A stretch of DNA of 64,000 bases from Tateyamaria pelophila (GTDB lineage Bacteria > Pseudomonadota > Alphaproteobacteria > Rhodobacterales > Rhodobacteraceae), in assembly GCF_019966495.1 (NCBI RefSeq), contig NZ_JAIMIA010000018.1:1-64000 (forward strand). The letters run 5' to 3'. The notes beneath the pieces were generated by a model, which worked only from the letters and a program-made list of their open reading frames with translations, was not told the DNA's origin and searched no databases. Shown in pieces: positions 7,963-20,545 of this stretch. Within the stretch, counting starts at the first letter, position 1. Each line of letters opens with the position of its first letter. Made by a program: the position numbers and the translations under genes.

Positions 7963-10500
7963 ATGGCGCTGTCGCGTCGCACAGGGCAAAGGTTTCAGGC
8001 GTCCATCTGGCCGGGCTTTGTCGATGCGATGACCGGTTTGCTGTTGGTGCTGATGTTCGTGCTGACCATTTTCATGGTGGTGCAGTTCGTACTGCGTGAA
8101 ACTATCACCGGACAGGAATCCGAATTGAATCAGTTGGCAGGCGAAGTTGCCGCGCTGGCGCAAGCGTTGGGCATGGAAGAAAGTCGTGCGAATCAACTCG
8201 ATGCCCGTCTGTCCGCACTCAACAGCACCTTGAACGACGCTCAGGAGCAAGTGGAAAGCCAGGCGGCCCAGATCATGGCGCTGAGAGTTGAACGGGATGC
8301 GCAAATAGAAGCGCTTGCGGCAGCAGATACGCGCATCACCAGTTTCGAAGCCCAAGTGGCTGCGTTGATCGCCCAGCGTGATGGCGCGTTGGAAACCGTC
8401 GCGGATCTGCAAGAAGAACAGGGTCGTCTTTTTTCGGAGCAGGAGGCGTTGAACCTCGCACTGTCGCAAGTCCGAACTGAGGTGGATGCACAAGCCGAAG
8501 CGGCGCGACTGGCCGCTGCCCGCACCGAAGCCTTGCAGGCATTGATCGCAGATTTGCGCGCGCGAAACACCGAAACAACAGATCAGGCGGCGGCACTTCA
8601 GGCCGATCTCGAGGCCGCACGCGAGGCGCTGAGCGCAGAAGAGATGGCACGCCTGGCCGAAGCGGCAGCGGCAGAATCCTTGCGCGAACGGCTCCAGAAC
8701 GCTGATGCAGAACTGACGGCGATGACTTTGGCACTTGAGGCGCAGAGGCAGGACGCCGAAGACACGCTGACCCTGCTGGCCGCCGCACGTGCCGCAGAGC
8801 AAGACCTGGATGCGCAATTGGCTGCCGCGCTTCTGGCGGTTGGCACCGCTGATGGAAATACCGCAGCGGTACAGACGCAACTGGCAGAGATCGAGGCTCA
8901 ACTGGCCACGGCACTGGCCCAGTTGGACGCGGCAAACAGCGAAAACACGACGCTAGCTGCGGAACGTTCGAGCCTGGAAGCCCAACTCGCAGCTGCTTTG
9001 TTGACTGCCGAAGGGGGCGCTGCGGCGGCTTCGGACCTTGAGGCGCAATTGACGCGTGCGTTGGCGGAACTGGACACGAGATCAGCGCAGACGGCCACGC
9101 TCGAGGCACGGCTGCGCGCCGCCGAAGATGCTCTGGACGGCCGGACGGTCACGACGGCGCAATTGCAGACACAGCTAAGTGCTGCCCAGCAGGACCTGCA
9201 GGCACAGGAAGCCATCGTGACTGGTCTACAGGCCGAACTTGAGACAGCGCGGAACGACCGTATTGCGTCGCGTGCGGAAGTGGCGGAGATGGAGGTGCGG
9301 ATGGCGGCCCTTGAGGCGCGGCTCGCGGCGTCCGGACTGGCCATGGACGACATTCGTGATCGGCTGGCCGCCGCCTTGGCGGCCCGGACCGCCGCAGAAA
9401 GTCAGTTGACTGCGCAACAAACGGATCTCGAAGCCTTGCGTGTTCAGCTCGCAACGGCGATCGCCGCGCGCGATGCCGCCGTGACTGATGCGGAAGCCGC
9501 CGGAAGCAGCAATGAAGAGGTGCGCGCGCAACTGGCGGCGGCGCTGGCAGCGAAACTGGCGGCCGAAACGGAGCTTGACACGCTGGGTGCCGATACGACG
9601 GATGTGCGGGCGCGATTGGCCGCTGCGTTGGCCGAAAAAGCAGCCACCGAAAACGCTTTGATGGAACAAAGCACTGAGGCAGAGCGCCGGGCCGCCCTTC
9701 TGGCTGAAGCCCGCGCGGCACTGAGTGCCGAAGAAGCAGCCACGCTTGAGGCACAACGACAGACGGAGTTGCTGAACCAGCAGGTTGCGGCGTTGCGTGA
9801 ACAGTTGGGCCAGTTGCAGGCCCTGCTGGACGATGCCGTTGCCCGCGATGCATCGCGCGAAGTGCAACTTCAGTCGCTTGGGGCGGATCTGAATACGGCC
9901 TTGGCACGGGTGGCGGCGGAGGAGCGCCGTCGTCGCGAATTGGAAGAGGCGGCGCGAATCCGGCTGGAAGAAGACATCCGTCGCCAGCTTGAGTTGCAGG
10001 AAGCCGAACGGCTGCGTCTCGAAGCCGAAGCACAGGATCTTGAGCGATATCGGTCCGAGTTTTTCGGGAGGCTCCGCGACGTTCTGGGCGCTCAAGAGGG
10101 TGTGCAAATCGTCGGGGACAGGTTTGTATTCTCCTCGGAGGTTCTCTTTCCACCCGGGGGTGCGACCCTCTCCGCAGAAGGAGCCGCAGAGATTGCGGAG
10201 GTCGCGGATATTCTTTTGAATATCGTGGATGACATCCCGCCCGAGATCGACTGGGTGATTCAGGTCAATGGGCACACCGACGATGTGCCGCTGTCAGGTC
10301 AGGGTGAATTTGCGGACAACTGGGAACTGAGCCAGGGCCGCGCATTGTCCGTGGTCAAGTATATGGTGAACGTCCTGGGCATCCCGCCGAATCGTCTTTC
10401 TGCCAACGGGTTTGGGCAATATCAGCCGATCGACCTTTCGGACACGCCGGACGCCCGCGCGCGCAACCGCCGGATCGAGTTGAAGTTCACGGAGAAGTAG
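7963..10500 (+). CDS. MotB/ExbD-like protein with ~600-residue coiled coil and C-terminal OmpA domain
   Basis: This 845-residue partner of the channel gene has a single N-terminal membrane helix (about residues 18-43). Asp21 (FVDAMTG) sits where MotB, TolR and ExbD carry their proton-binding aspartate. Residues about 50-690 are an almost unbroken Ala/Glu/Gln/Leu-rich heptad region, predicted coiled coil in the periplasm. Residues about 719-845 form an OmpA-like peptidoglycan-binding domain (NGHTDDVPL, ending RNRRIELKF). MotB and TolR lack such a long rod, which would span far from the membrane if extended. The pair recurs in alphaproteobacteria as far as I recall, but has no assigned function. 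Confidence 0.8.
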   Translation: MALSRRTGQRFQASIWPGFVDAMTGLLLVLMFVLTIFMVVQFVLRETITGQESELNQLAGEVAALAQALGMEESRANQLDARLSALNSTLNDAQEQVESQAAQIMALRVERDAQIEALAAADTRITSFEAQVAALIAQRDGALETVADLQEEQGRLFSEQEALNLALSQVRTEVDAQAEAARLAAARTEALQALIADLRARNTETTDQAAALQADLEAAREALSAEEMARLAEAAAAESLRERLQNADAELTAMTLALEAQRQDAEDTLTLLAAARAAEQDLDAQLAAALLAVGTADGNTAAVQTQLAEIEAQLATALAQLDAANSENTTLAAERSSLEAQLAAALLTAEGGAAAASDLEAQLTRALAELDTRSAQTATLEARLRAAEDALDGRTVTTAQLQTQLSAAQQDLQAQEAIVTGLQAELETARNDRIASRAEVAEMEVRMAALEARLAASGLAMDDIRDRLAAALAARTAAESQLTAQQTDLEALRVQLATAIAARDAAVTDAEAAGSSNEEVRAQLAAALAAKLAAETELDTLGADTTDVRARLAAALAEKAATENALMEQSTEAERRAALLAEARAALSAEEAATLEAQRQTELLNQQVAALREQLGQLQALLDDAVARDASREVQLQSLGADLNTALARVAAEERRRRELEEAARIRLEEDIRRQLELQEAERLRLEAEAQDLERYRSEFFGRLRDVLGAQEGVQIVGDRFVFSSEVLFPPGGATLSAEGAAEIAEVADILLNIVDDIPPEIDWVIQVNGHTDDVPLSGQGEFADNWELSQGRALSVVKYMVNVLGIPPNRLSANGFGQYQPIDLSDTPDARARNRRIELKFTEK

Positions 10501-10544
10501 GGCGCACCAGGTGTTCGCCTTATGGCAAACTGTTGGTCTGGCGT

Positions 10545-11516
10545 CTATTCAATCAGCAATTCGGCGCTTTCGGTGTTGATGATTTGGTCATCCCGAATAA
10601 GCGTGGCAGTGCCTTGGTAGACGCCAGCGGGCCACGCTGCTGCCCTTAAGCGTTTGCCAGCCGCGCGAAAGAACTGGGCTTGATCGCGGTCCAGTGTGAC
10701 TGTGTTGTCGATAAATGCACCTTCGGGTCCCTCGATCGTCAAACGCATTGCATCCCCCGATCTTCCCCCGAATGCATAGCCGAACACCACAATTGCTGGC
10801 GCGGTCGCGGGCAGTGTGGGGTGCGCCGCTGTCCCGTCCTTGATCGATGCATATTCCGGCACCGCGTCTGCAAAGCCCACATTGATAACCCCGCCGGGCC
10901 GATAGGGGAGGTAAGTGTCCCACAAAGTGTTCTGGCTGGGAGCATCACACGAAATCTCGCCATCCGGGTCGAACGGATCGACGACGGTATCGCCATTGCG
11001 CACGGTGATATGAACATGCGGGAACTGGGTCCGTCCGGACAGGCCAACAAGGCCAATGACGGTATCCGTGGTCACACTGTCCCCTTGTGACACGGCGATG
11101 GAACCTTGCCTAAGGTGGCAATATTGCGTGCTCCACCCGTCGTCATGGTCCACAAATATCCCGTTGCCACAGTCGCGCCCGTTAATCTGATCGCTGTTTT
11201 CTGCAGTTAGAATCTGGTCCGGCATACCATCGCGGGTGGCGCGGACCTTACCCGGTGCGGACGCCCTGACTTCGACGCCGGCGCGCATTTGTTCCATCGA
11301 CCTCAGGGCAAAATCGGTGCCTTTGTGGCCGTCATAGCTCAGCGTGGAGCAGTGGAAGTCTGATGCCCCAGCAGAGGGGTCATGATCAACATACTGCTGG
11401 ATGTAGCAATCTGTGCCCAGATCGCACGCAATCGGCGGACTCAAAACGATATCCCTTGCCGCAAGCGCACCCGCGGCAAGGGGAAGCAGTATGGCGGCAA
11501 GATACGCCGCGCGCAT
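10545..11516 (-). CDS. M23 family metallopeptidase, exported
   Basis: A 323-residue lysostaphin-type peptidase, predicted periplasmic (signal peptide MRAAYLAAILLPLAAGALAA). Zinc and active-site residues are in place: HKGTD (His64, Asp68), His134 in YCHLRQG, and HVH (His167, His169). Several cysteines flank the domain. A C-terminal beta domain of about 120 residues follows the catalytic part. The start ATG (11516) overlaps the clpA stop as TGATG, so the gene is translationally coupled to clpA; an in-frame TTG one codon upstream is less likely. It likely cuts peptidoglycan cross-bridges. It is convergent with the OmpA-rod gene. Confidence 0.85.
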   Translation of the reverse strand: MRAAYLAAILLPLAAGALAARDIVLSPPIACDLGTDCYIQQYVDHDPSAGASDFHCSTLSYDGHKGTDFALRSMEQMRAGVEVRASAPGKVRATRDGMPDQILTAENSDQINGRDCGNGIFVDHDDGWSTQYCHLRQGSIAVSQGDSVTTDTVIGLVGLSGRTQFPHVHITVRNGDTVVDPFDPDGEISCDAPSQNTLWDTYLPYRPGGVINVGFADAVPEYASIKDGTAAHPTLPATAPAIVVFGYAFGGRSGDAMRLTIEGPEGAFIDNTVTLDRDQAQFFRAAGKRLRAAAWPAGVYQGTATLIRDDQIINTESAELLIE

Positions 11517-13837
11517 CAATCTGCCGTCAGAAGCGGTGGCTTGTCGCCGGAAATCCGGGCCTTTTCGGGCGCTTCCACTCTCAGATCAAGTGCACCATCC
11601 TTGATGCCGACTTTGACAACGCCACCTTTCACCAGCTTGCCAAAGAGCAGCTCTTCGGCCAGTGGTTTCTTGATGTGTTCCTGAATCACCCGACCCAGCG
11701 GGCGTGCGCCCATCTTGTCGTCATATCCTTTGTTGGCGAGCCATTCGGCAGCAGCTCTTGTAAGCTCGATGGTGACATTGCGATCCATCAATTGCGCTTC
11801 AAGTTGCAGCACGAACTTTTCGACGACCTGCAAGATGACCTCTTTGGGCAGCGGCGCGAAGCTGATGACCGCATCCAGACGGTTGCGGAATTCAGGCGTG
11901 AAGGTCCGTTCGATCGCGGCCGTATCTTCGCCCTCACGACGGTCACGACCAAAGCCGATCGCAGCCTTGGCCTGTTCAGAGGCACCAGCATTCGACGTCA
12001 TGATCAGGATCACGTTGCGGAAATCCACCGCACGTCCGTTGTGATCGGTCAGCTTGCCGTGGTCCATCACCTGCAAGAGGATGTTGAACACATCCGGGTG
12101 CGCCTTTTCGATCTCATCAAGCAACAAGACGCAATGTGGATGCTGATCCACGCCATCCGTGAGCAAGCCGCCCTGGTCGAAGCCAACGTAGCCCGGAGGT
12201 GCACCGATCAGACGTGAAACGGCATGTTTTTCCATGTATTCGGACATGTCGAAACGCAGCATTTCCACACCAAGCGTATCGGCGAGCTGTTTGGCGACTT
12301 CGGTTTTACCCACGCCCGTGGGACCTGCGAAGAGGTAGTTACCGATGGGTTTTTCAGGCTCGCGCAGACCCGCACGGGCCAGTTTGATCGCCGAGGACAG
12401 CGCGTCGATGGCGTTGTCCTGACCAAACACCACCCGTTTCAGCGAAGCTTCGAGGTCTTTGAGCGTGGCCGCATCGTCCTTGGAGACGTTCTTGGGCGGG
12501 ATACGCGCAATCTTGGCAACGACATTCTCGATCTCTTTGGTGCCGATCGTTTTGCGGCGCTTGGCGGCCGCCACAAGATGCTGAGCCGCACCTGCCTCAT
12601 CGATCACGTCGATCGCGCTGTCGGGCAGTTTGCGATCGTTGATGTAGCGGCTGGCGAGTTCCACAGACGTCTTGATCGCATCGGCGGTATATTTGACGCC
12701 GTGATGATCCTCGAAATAGGGCTTGAGGCCCTTCAGAATCTTCGTCGCATCTTCGACCGAAGGTTCGTTCACGTCGATTTTCTGGAAGCGGCGCGACAAG
12801 GCGCGATCTTTCTCGAAGTGCTGGCGGAACTCCTTGTAAGTGGTCGATCCCATGGTGCGCAGCTTGCCGCCCTGCAAGGCAGGCTTCAGCAGGTTGGAAG
12901 CGTCCATTGCGCCGCCCGACGTGGCACCGGCCCCGATCACCGTATGAATTTCGTCGATGAACAGCACGGCATCTTTATGCGCTTCGAGTTCGGTGACTAC
13001 CGCTTTCAGCCGTTCCTCAAAGTCGCCGCGATAGCGGGTGCCAGCCAGCAATGCGCCCATGTCGAGCGAATAGATGGTGGTACCGGACAGCACTTCGGGC
13101 GTTTCACCCGCGACGATCTTCCGCGCAAGCCCCTCGGCAATGGCGGTTTTACCGACACCGGGATCCCCCACCAGAAGCGGGTTGTTCTTGCGACGGCGGC
13201 ACAGGACTTGGATGCAGCGTTCGACTTCGCTTTCGCGTCCGATCAGGGGATCGATGTCGCCCTCGCGGGATTTTTCGTTCAGGTCCACGCAATATTTCGC
13301 CAGCGCGGACTCTTTCTTGTCGCCTTCGGTGACGCCTTGAGGCTCTTCTTCGGACTCAGGCGCGCCGGAAACCGGGCGTGCCTCGCCAAATTCGGGATCT
13401 TTGGCGACGCCGTGGGCGATGAAATTGACCGCGTCGTAGCGCGTCATGTCCTGCTCTTGCAGAAAATATGCCGCGTTTGATTCGCGCTCCGCAAAGATGG
13501 CCACGAGCACGTTGGCGCCGGTGACTTCGGTACGCCCGGACGATTGAACATGGATGGCGGCGCGCTGGATGACCCGCTGAAAGGCAGCGGTGGGCACAGC
13601 TTCGGAGCCGTCAATATCCGTGACCAGATTTGACAGGTCATCGTCGACAAACTCAATCAGCGCCGTGCGCAGATCGTTGACGTCAACGGAACAGGCCTGC
13701 ATCACGCGGTGGGCGTCTGGTTCTTCTATCAGCGCCAAGAGCAGGTGTTCGAGGGTAGCAAACTCGTGCCGGCGTTCGTTGGCCAGCGCAAGTGCCTGAT
13801 GAATTGCTTTTTCCAGCGTGGTCGAGAATGAAGGCAC
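11516..13837 (-). CDS. clpA: ATP-dependent Clp protease ATP-binding subunit ClpA
   Basis: A 773-residue AAA+ unfoldase that feeds substrates to ClpP. The order is Clp N-domain (residues about 1-140), D1 with Walker A GDPGVGKTAIAEG and Walker B FIDEIHTVIGAG, then D2 with GPTGVGKTEVAKQ and LLLDEIEKAH. The ClpP-docking loop AIGFG is present, and there is no ClpB-type middle coiled coil, so ClpA rather than ClpB or ClpC. The start is set at GTG 13837: family homology begins at PSFSTTLEKAIHQAL and TAGGAG lies seven bases upstream. An ATG farther upstream lacks support. clpS, often upstream in other bacteria, is not here. Operon with the M23 peptidase. Confidence 0.95.
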   Translation of the reverse strand: MPSFSTTLEKAIHQALALANERRHEFATLEHLLLALIEEPDAHRVMQACSVDVNDLRTALIEFVDDDLSNLVTDIDGSEAVPTAAFQRVIQRAAIHVQSSGRTEVTGANVLVAIFAERESNAAYFLQEQDMTRYDAVNFIAHGVAKDPEFGEARPVSGAPESEEEPQGVTEGDKKESALAKYCVDLNEKSREGDIDPLIGRESEVERCIQVLCRRRKNNPLLVGDPGVGKTAIAEGLARKIVAGETPEVLSGTTIYSLDMGALLAGTRYRGDFEERLKAVVTELEAHKDAVLFIDEIHTVIGAGATSGGAMDASNLLKPALQGGKLRTMGSTTYKEFRQHFEKDRALSRRFQKIDVNEPSVEDATKILKGLKPYFEDHHGVKYTADAIKTSVELASRYINDRKLPDSAIDVIDEAGAAQHLVAAAKRRKTIGTKEIENVVAKIARIPPKNVSKDDAATLKDLEASLKRVVFGQDNAIDALSSAIKLARAGLREPEKPIGNYLFAGPTGVGKTEVAKQLADTLGVEMLRFDMSEYMEKHAVSRLIGAPPGYVGFDQGGLLTDGVDQHPHCVLLLDEIEKAHPDVFNILLQVMDHGKLTDHNGRAVDFRNVILIMTSNAGASEQAKAAIGFGRDRREGEDTAAIERTFTPEFRNRLDAVISFAPLPKEVILQVVEKFVLQLEAQLMDRNVTIELTRAAAEWLANKGYDDKMGARPLGRVIQEHIKKPLAEELLFGKLVKGGVVKVGIKDGALDLRVEAPEKARISGDKPPLLTAD

Positions 13838-14034
13838 GGCAGTGCTCCTATCGATCGGGGTCGGTTTGCAGGGCATCGAGGAATGTCGAGGCCCCCTACC
13901 AACCATGGCCTCATGTACTTAAGTTTGGTTGAACATCGCAAAGCTTCAAGGCTTTTCTTTGCTCAACCGCTCACAAACTGCGTGAACGGCGGGTGTTTGG
14001 GGTTGTTTTGGGCGTGCGTCAGGGGGATTTCGTC

Positions 14035-14802
14035 TCAGAAGTTGTCTTTTCGGGTTCGGATTTCCGTAAACACATCGGTGGCGTTGGCGCCTGTCATTCC
14101 CAAGTGGGCCTGAATGGCGGGGTCGTGAGCGCGCAAAAACGGGTTCGTGGCCAGTTCCAGAGAAAGCAGGGATGGCACGGTTGGGATGCCGGCAGCGCGT
14201 TTTTCGGTTACATCCCTGACACGAGATATAAGGTCGGGATTTTCGGGATCAATAGTCAGCGCAAATTTGCCATTGGCGGCAGTATATTCGTGGCCTGAAT
14301 AGACAACGGTTTCGCCGGGCAGGGCCATCAACTGTTGCAGGCTGTCCCACATTTGGGGCTTCGTGCCTTCGAAAACCCGGCCACATCCCAATGCCATAAG
14401 GCTGTCTGCGGTAAAGACGGCGCGGGATTCCGGAAAGTGAAACGCCACGTGGTGGATCGTATGACCGGACACATCTATCACCGTTCCCTTTTCGGATCCG
14501 ACCTGAAACGTATCTCCATCCTTGAGAGCCAGATCGAGCGGCGGAAGTCGGTGCGCATCGGCGGCAGCGCCCACCACGCGGGCAGGATGCCGCGCCAACA
14601 CATCTGCCAACCCGTCCACATGATCCGAGTGGTGGTGGGTGATCAAGACATCCGTCAGGGTCCAGCCGGTCTCCGCAAGTGCAGCCAGAATGGGGTCAGC
14701 TTCGGGAATATCGACAAGCGCAGTGGCCCCGGTGACTGGATCATGCGCCAGAAAGGCATAGTTGTCTGACAGGCAGGGGATGGTGCGGATGTCTAAAGGC
14801 AT
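14035..14802 (-). CDS. gloB: Hydroxyacylglutathione hydrolase (glyoxalase II)
   Basis: A 255-residue metallo-beta-lactamase-fold enzyme hydrolysing S-D-lactoylglutathione to D-lactate and glutathione, completing methylglyoxal detoxification. The binuclear metal motif THHHSDH gives His56, His58, Asp60 and His61; the remaining ligands are His114 (SGHT), Asp133 (TADSL) and His171 (SGHEYT). The C-terminal HAGH-type domain is present. ATG 14802 has GAGGTG about eight bases upstream. It diverges from the methyltransferase gene across 72 bases. The 197-base gap to clpA (13838-14034) holds no gene. Confidence 0.95.
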   Translation of the reverse strand: MPLDIRTIPCLSDNYAFLAHDPVTGATALVDIPEADPILAALAETGWTLTDVLITHHHSDHVDGLADVLARHPARVVGAAADAHRLPPLDLALKDGDTFQVGSEKGTVIDVSGHTIHHVAFHFPESRAVFTADSLMALGCGRVFEGTKPQMWDSLQQLMALPGETVVYSGHEYTAANGKFALTIDPENPDLISRVRDVTEKRAAGIPTVPSLLSLELATNPFLRAHDPAIQAHLGMTGANATDVFTEIRTRKDNF

Positions 14803-14874
14803 GGCAATTCACCTCGTGTTCGATAGGTTGCACCCGAAGGTGGCCTGCGACAGACAAAAGAGCAAGGGGCGGAG

Positions 14875-15636
14875 ATGCATCTGGACGTACAGGACTTGCG
14901 CAACTTCTATTACCGCAATGCGTTGGGGCGGTCGGCGCAAGCGTCCATGCGGCGCCGTTTGCTTGAGCTATGGCCCGAGGCCAAAGGTCAGACCGTGGCG
15001 GGTTTCGGGTTTGCGGCGCCTCTCTTGCGTCCGTACCTGGCCGACGCACGTCGGGTCATTGCGCTGATGCCAGGGCCGCAAGGTGTCATGCCCTGGCCGC
15101 CGGAAGGGCAGAACGTGGCTGTTCTAACCGAAGAAACGCTTTGGCCGCTCGAGACCGGCCATGTGGACAAACTGATCATTCTGCACGGGCTCGAAACGTC
15201 CGACCGGGCCTATGATCTGCTGGAAGAAGCTTGGCGTGTCTTGGGACCAGGAGGTAAGGCGCTTTTCATCGTGCCAAACCGGGCCGGGTTGTGGTCACGG
15301 CGGGATCGCACACCGTTCGGATACGGTCGGCCATATTCGGCGGGTCAGCTGGAGACACAGTTGCGCAAGCACCAGTTTCTGCCGGAACGTCATGTGGGCG
15401 CACTGTACCAATTTCCGTCAAGCCGCCGGATCTGGATGAAGTCGGCGGCAATGTTTGAAAAAGTCGGGCGGACAATGCCGGGCATGATTGCGGGCGGGGC
15501 CTTCATGGTCGAGGCGTCCAAGTTGATTTATCCGCCCAAAGGAAAAGTCGTGCGGAGCAAGGCACTGCGGCAGAAGGTTCCTCAGGGCGTGACGGCACCG
15601 GTGGCCGGATTTATTACGGGTGATCCGCAAGGCTGA
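14875..15636 (+). CDS. Class I SAM-dependent methyltransferase-like protein
   Basis: A 253-residue protein. The central region has a methyltransferase-11-like layout: [20 protein letters not shown] replaces the usual glycine motif I. An acidic/hydrophobic segment [10 protein letters not shown] precedes [20 protein letters not shown], the classic post-motif element. Motif I is poorly conserved, so activity is not certain. Such proteins sit divergently next to gloB in many Rhodobacteraceae. GGGGCGGAG precedes ATG 14875. The acceptor substrate is unknown. Confidence 0.75.
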   Translation: MHLDVQDLRNFYYRNALGRSAQASMRRRLLELWPEAKGQTVAGFGFAAPLLRPYLADARRVIALMPGPQGVMPWPPEGQNVAVLTEETLWPLETGHVDKLIILHGLETSDRAYDLLEEAWRVLGPGGKALFIVPNRAGLWSRRDRTPFGYGRPYSAGQLETQLRKHQFLPERHVGALYQFPSSRRIWMKSAAMFEKVGRTMPGMIAGGAFMVEASKLIYPPKGKVVRSKALRQKVPQGVTAPVAGFITGDPQG

Positions 15637-16020
15637 CAGATTAACATTGCAGATAAACTGACAGGTCAGGGCCCTTGGACGTGTCTGAGGGCAGAGTGGG
15701 TCTGCGTCGCAACGGAGCTCAAATTGAACAGTTTGCAGGCACAATTTGAATGATACCCTCCGGAATCGCATGGAATTCTGTGAGTTTTGTGACGGATTCA
15801 AAATAAATCCTGTGGTGCAAACGGTCGCACTTTGACTAAGGTTTTGAAAATAAATGATAAGTGCAATAACTCATGATCACGAAGATATGTTGCTAGGTGC
15901 GGAACCCTCTGTTACATCCCCCCTGATTTCCGCGCTTTGGGTCGAACCAAGGCGTTCCAACGCCCCCGGACTTCGCAATATGGCGACAGACACCGGGGCC
16001 AAGACATCGAAAGGGTGGAC
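15637..16020. other. Leader region upstream of the atp operon
   Basis: About 380 bases without a supported gene. It contains a short CTGAC/GTCAG inverted repeat near 15658-15669, an AT-rich stretch about 15770-15880 and the probable promoter of atpHAGDC. An in-frame open extension of atpH runs up to 15937 but has no homology or ribosome site. Confidence 0.5.
15832..15860 (+). promoter_or_regulatory. Possible sigma-70-like promoter of the atp operon
   Basis: TTGACT (15832-15837) is separated by 17 bases from TGATAA (15855-15860) in an AT-rich patch about 160 bases before the atpH start. The -35 match is good and the -10 match is poor, so this is only a candidate. Confidence 0.35.
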
Positions 16021-16581
16021 GTGTCCGAACCAGCTTCGATTTCCACAGGTATTGCGGCGCGCTATGCTGCGGCTGTGTATGAGCTTGCCAAGGAGGCAAA
16101 TGATGTTGCAGGGCTTGAAGCCGACATCGCTGTCCTCATGTCCGCCATGGCCGAGAGCGATGATTTCAACGCTTTGATCCATTCGCCGGTTTACAGCCGC
16201 GCGGAACAGGCCGCAGCGATTACCGCCATTGGTGAGAAAGCGGGTCTCAGCACGCTGATGACCAACACTCTGGCGCTGATGGCCGACAAGCGGCGCTTGT
16301 TCGTGCTGCCGCAACTGGTGCAGACGCTGCGTGACGAAATCGCCCGCGACAAGGGCGAGGTGACGGCAGACGTCACGTCAGCGAAAGCTTTGACAAAGGC
16401 GCAATCGGAAAAACTTGCCACGTCGCTGAAGGCGCTTCTGGGCAAGACCGTGACTATTAATGCTTCCGTCGATGAAAGCCTCATCGGCGGTTTGATCGTA
16501 AAAGTGGGCTCCAAGATGATCGACACATCGATCAGCTCCAAGCTCTCTTCCCTCCAGAATGCAATGAAAGAGGTCGGATAA
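16021..16581 (+). CDS. atpH: F1F0 ATP synthase subunit delta
   Basis: 186 residues; the delta subunit (OSCP equivalent) links F1 to the peripheral stalk. The GTG at 16021 is chosen because homology begins at SEPASISTGIAARYAAAV and a purine-rich GAAAGGG lies just upstream. A second GTG at 16015 would be too close to that site. The conserved C-terminal segment VDESLIGGLIVKVG is intact. The stop abuts the atpA ATG with no gap. This is the first gene of atpHAGDC; as usual in alphaproteobacteria the F0 genes are elsewhere. Confidence 0.93.
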   Translation: MSEPASISTGIAARYAAAVYELAKEANDVAGLEADIAVLMSAMAESDDFNALIHSPVYSRAEQAAAITAIGEKAGLSTLMTNTLALMADKRRLFVLPQLVQTLRDEIARDKGEVTADVTSAKALTKAQSEKLATSLKALLGKTVTINASVDESLIGGLIVKVGSKMIDTSISSKLSSLQNAMKEVG

Positions 16582-18120
<1,539 letters not shown>

Positions 18121-18132
18121 GGAGATCGGGCA

Positions 18133-19005
18133 ATGCCAAATCTCAAGGACCTGAAAAACAGGATCGCGTCGGTCAAATCGACCCGCAAGATCACCAAGGC
18201 CATGCAGATGGTGGCCGCCGCAAAACTGCGGCGGGCACAGGAAGCAGCCGAACAGTCGCGCCCCTATTCCGAGCGGTTCCTGACCGTGATGGCCGGGCTC
18301 GCGTCTTCCGTCGGTGGGTCTGATAGCGCGCCCAAATTGCTCTCGGGCACAGGATCAGATCACGTACACTTGCTGATCGTGATGACCTCTGAACGCGGCC
18401 TTTGTGGTGGTTTCAACACCAACATCGCCAAGCTGGCACGTCAGCGCGCTCAGGATCTAATCGCTGGCGGCAAGAAGGTGAAAATCCTGACTGTCGGCAA
18501 AAAAGGCCGCGATCAGATGAAACGCGATTACGCCGACATGTTTGTGGGCCACGTGGATATGTCCGATGTCAAACGGATGAGCTACGCGGATGCGCAGGGT
18601 GTGGCGAAGGACGTGCTTGCACGCTTTGACGCCGAAGAGTTTGACGTAGCCACGATCTTCTTCTCGCGGTTCCAGAACGTCGTGACCCAGATCCCGACGG
18701 CGCAGCAGATCATTCCGTTCGAAGTGCCCGAAGGCTACGAAGCACCCGATACGCTTTACGACTACGAGCCGGACGAAGAGGCTGTTTTGGCAGATCTTTT
18801 GCCGCGCGCGATTGCGACGTCTATTTTCGCAGCGCTGCTGGAAAATGGCGCGTCCGAGCAAGGCGCACGGATGTCCGCGATGGACAACGCAACACGCAAC
18901 GCCGGTGACATGATCGAAAAACTGACCATCGAGTATAACCGCTCGCGTCAGGCTGTGATCACCAACGAGCTGATCGAAATTATTTCTGGCGCGGAAGCGC
19001 TGTAA
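18133..19005 (+). CDS. atpG: F1 ATP synthase subunit gamma
   Basis: 290 residues; the central rotor shaft. The N-terminal helix ([20 protein letters not shown]) and the C-terminal helix ([19 protein letters not shown]), which together form the coiled-coil axle, are both well conserved. AGGAGATC precedes the ATG, twelve bases after atpA. Confidence 0.97.
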   Translation: MPNLKDLKNRIASVKSTRKITKAMQMVAAAKLRRAQEAAEQSRPYSERFLTVMAGLASSVGGSDSAPKLLSGTGSDHVHLLIVMTSERGLCGGFNTNIAKLARQRAQDLIAGGKKVKILTVGKKGRDQMKRDYADMFVGHVDMSDVKRMSYADAQGVAKDVLARFDAEEFDVATIFFSRFQNVVTQIPTAQQIIPFEVPEGYEAPDTLYDYEPDEEAVLADLLPRAIATSIFAALLENGASEQGARMSAMDNATRNAGDMIEKLTIEYNRSRQAVITNELIEIISGAEAL

Positions 19006-20448
<1,443 letters not shown>

Positions 20449-20475
20449 TACGACGCGTATGCGTCCGCGACGGGC

Positions 20476-20502
20476 CTCAGAAAATTCGGCGAATTTTCTG
20501 AG
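20476..20502 (+). promoter_or_regulatory. Stem-loop between atpD and atpC
   Basis: A perfect 12-base stem (20476-20487 with 20491-20502) and a three-base loop, starting CTCAGAAAATTC. No T-run follows, so it is more likely an mRNA stability or processing element than a terminator. It may set the epsilon level relative to the other subunits. Confidence 0.7.
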
Positions 20503-20545
20503 TGCTTTGAGCTGACGCAGCGCGGTTTTCCGAAGGAGGAAACAG

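Noticed and set aside
6746-10500. A Zorya-like anti-phage system (ZorA/ZorB)
   Set aside because: The MotA-like and OmpA-like pair resembles ZorA/ZorB, but the long coiled coil is in the OmpA partner rather than the channel, and no ZorC, ZorD or ZorE gene is adjacent.
12224-13480. A 418-codon frame antisense to clpA
   Set aside because: Shadow of the ClpA coding strand; no protein family pattern.
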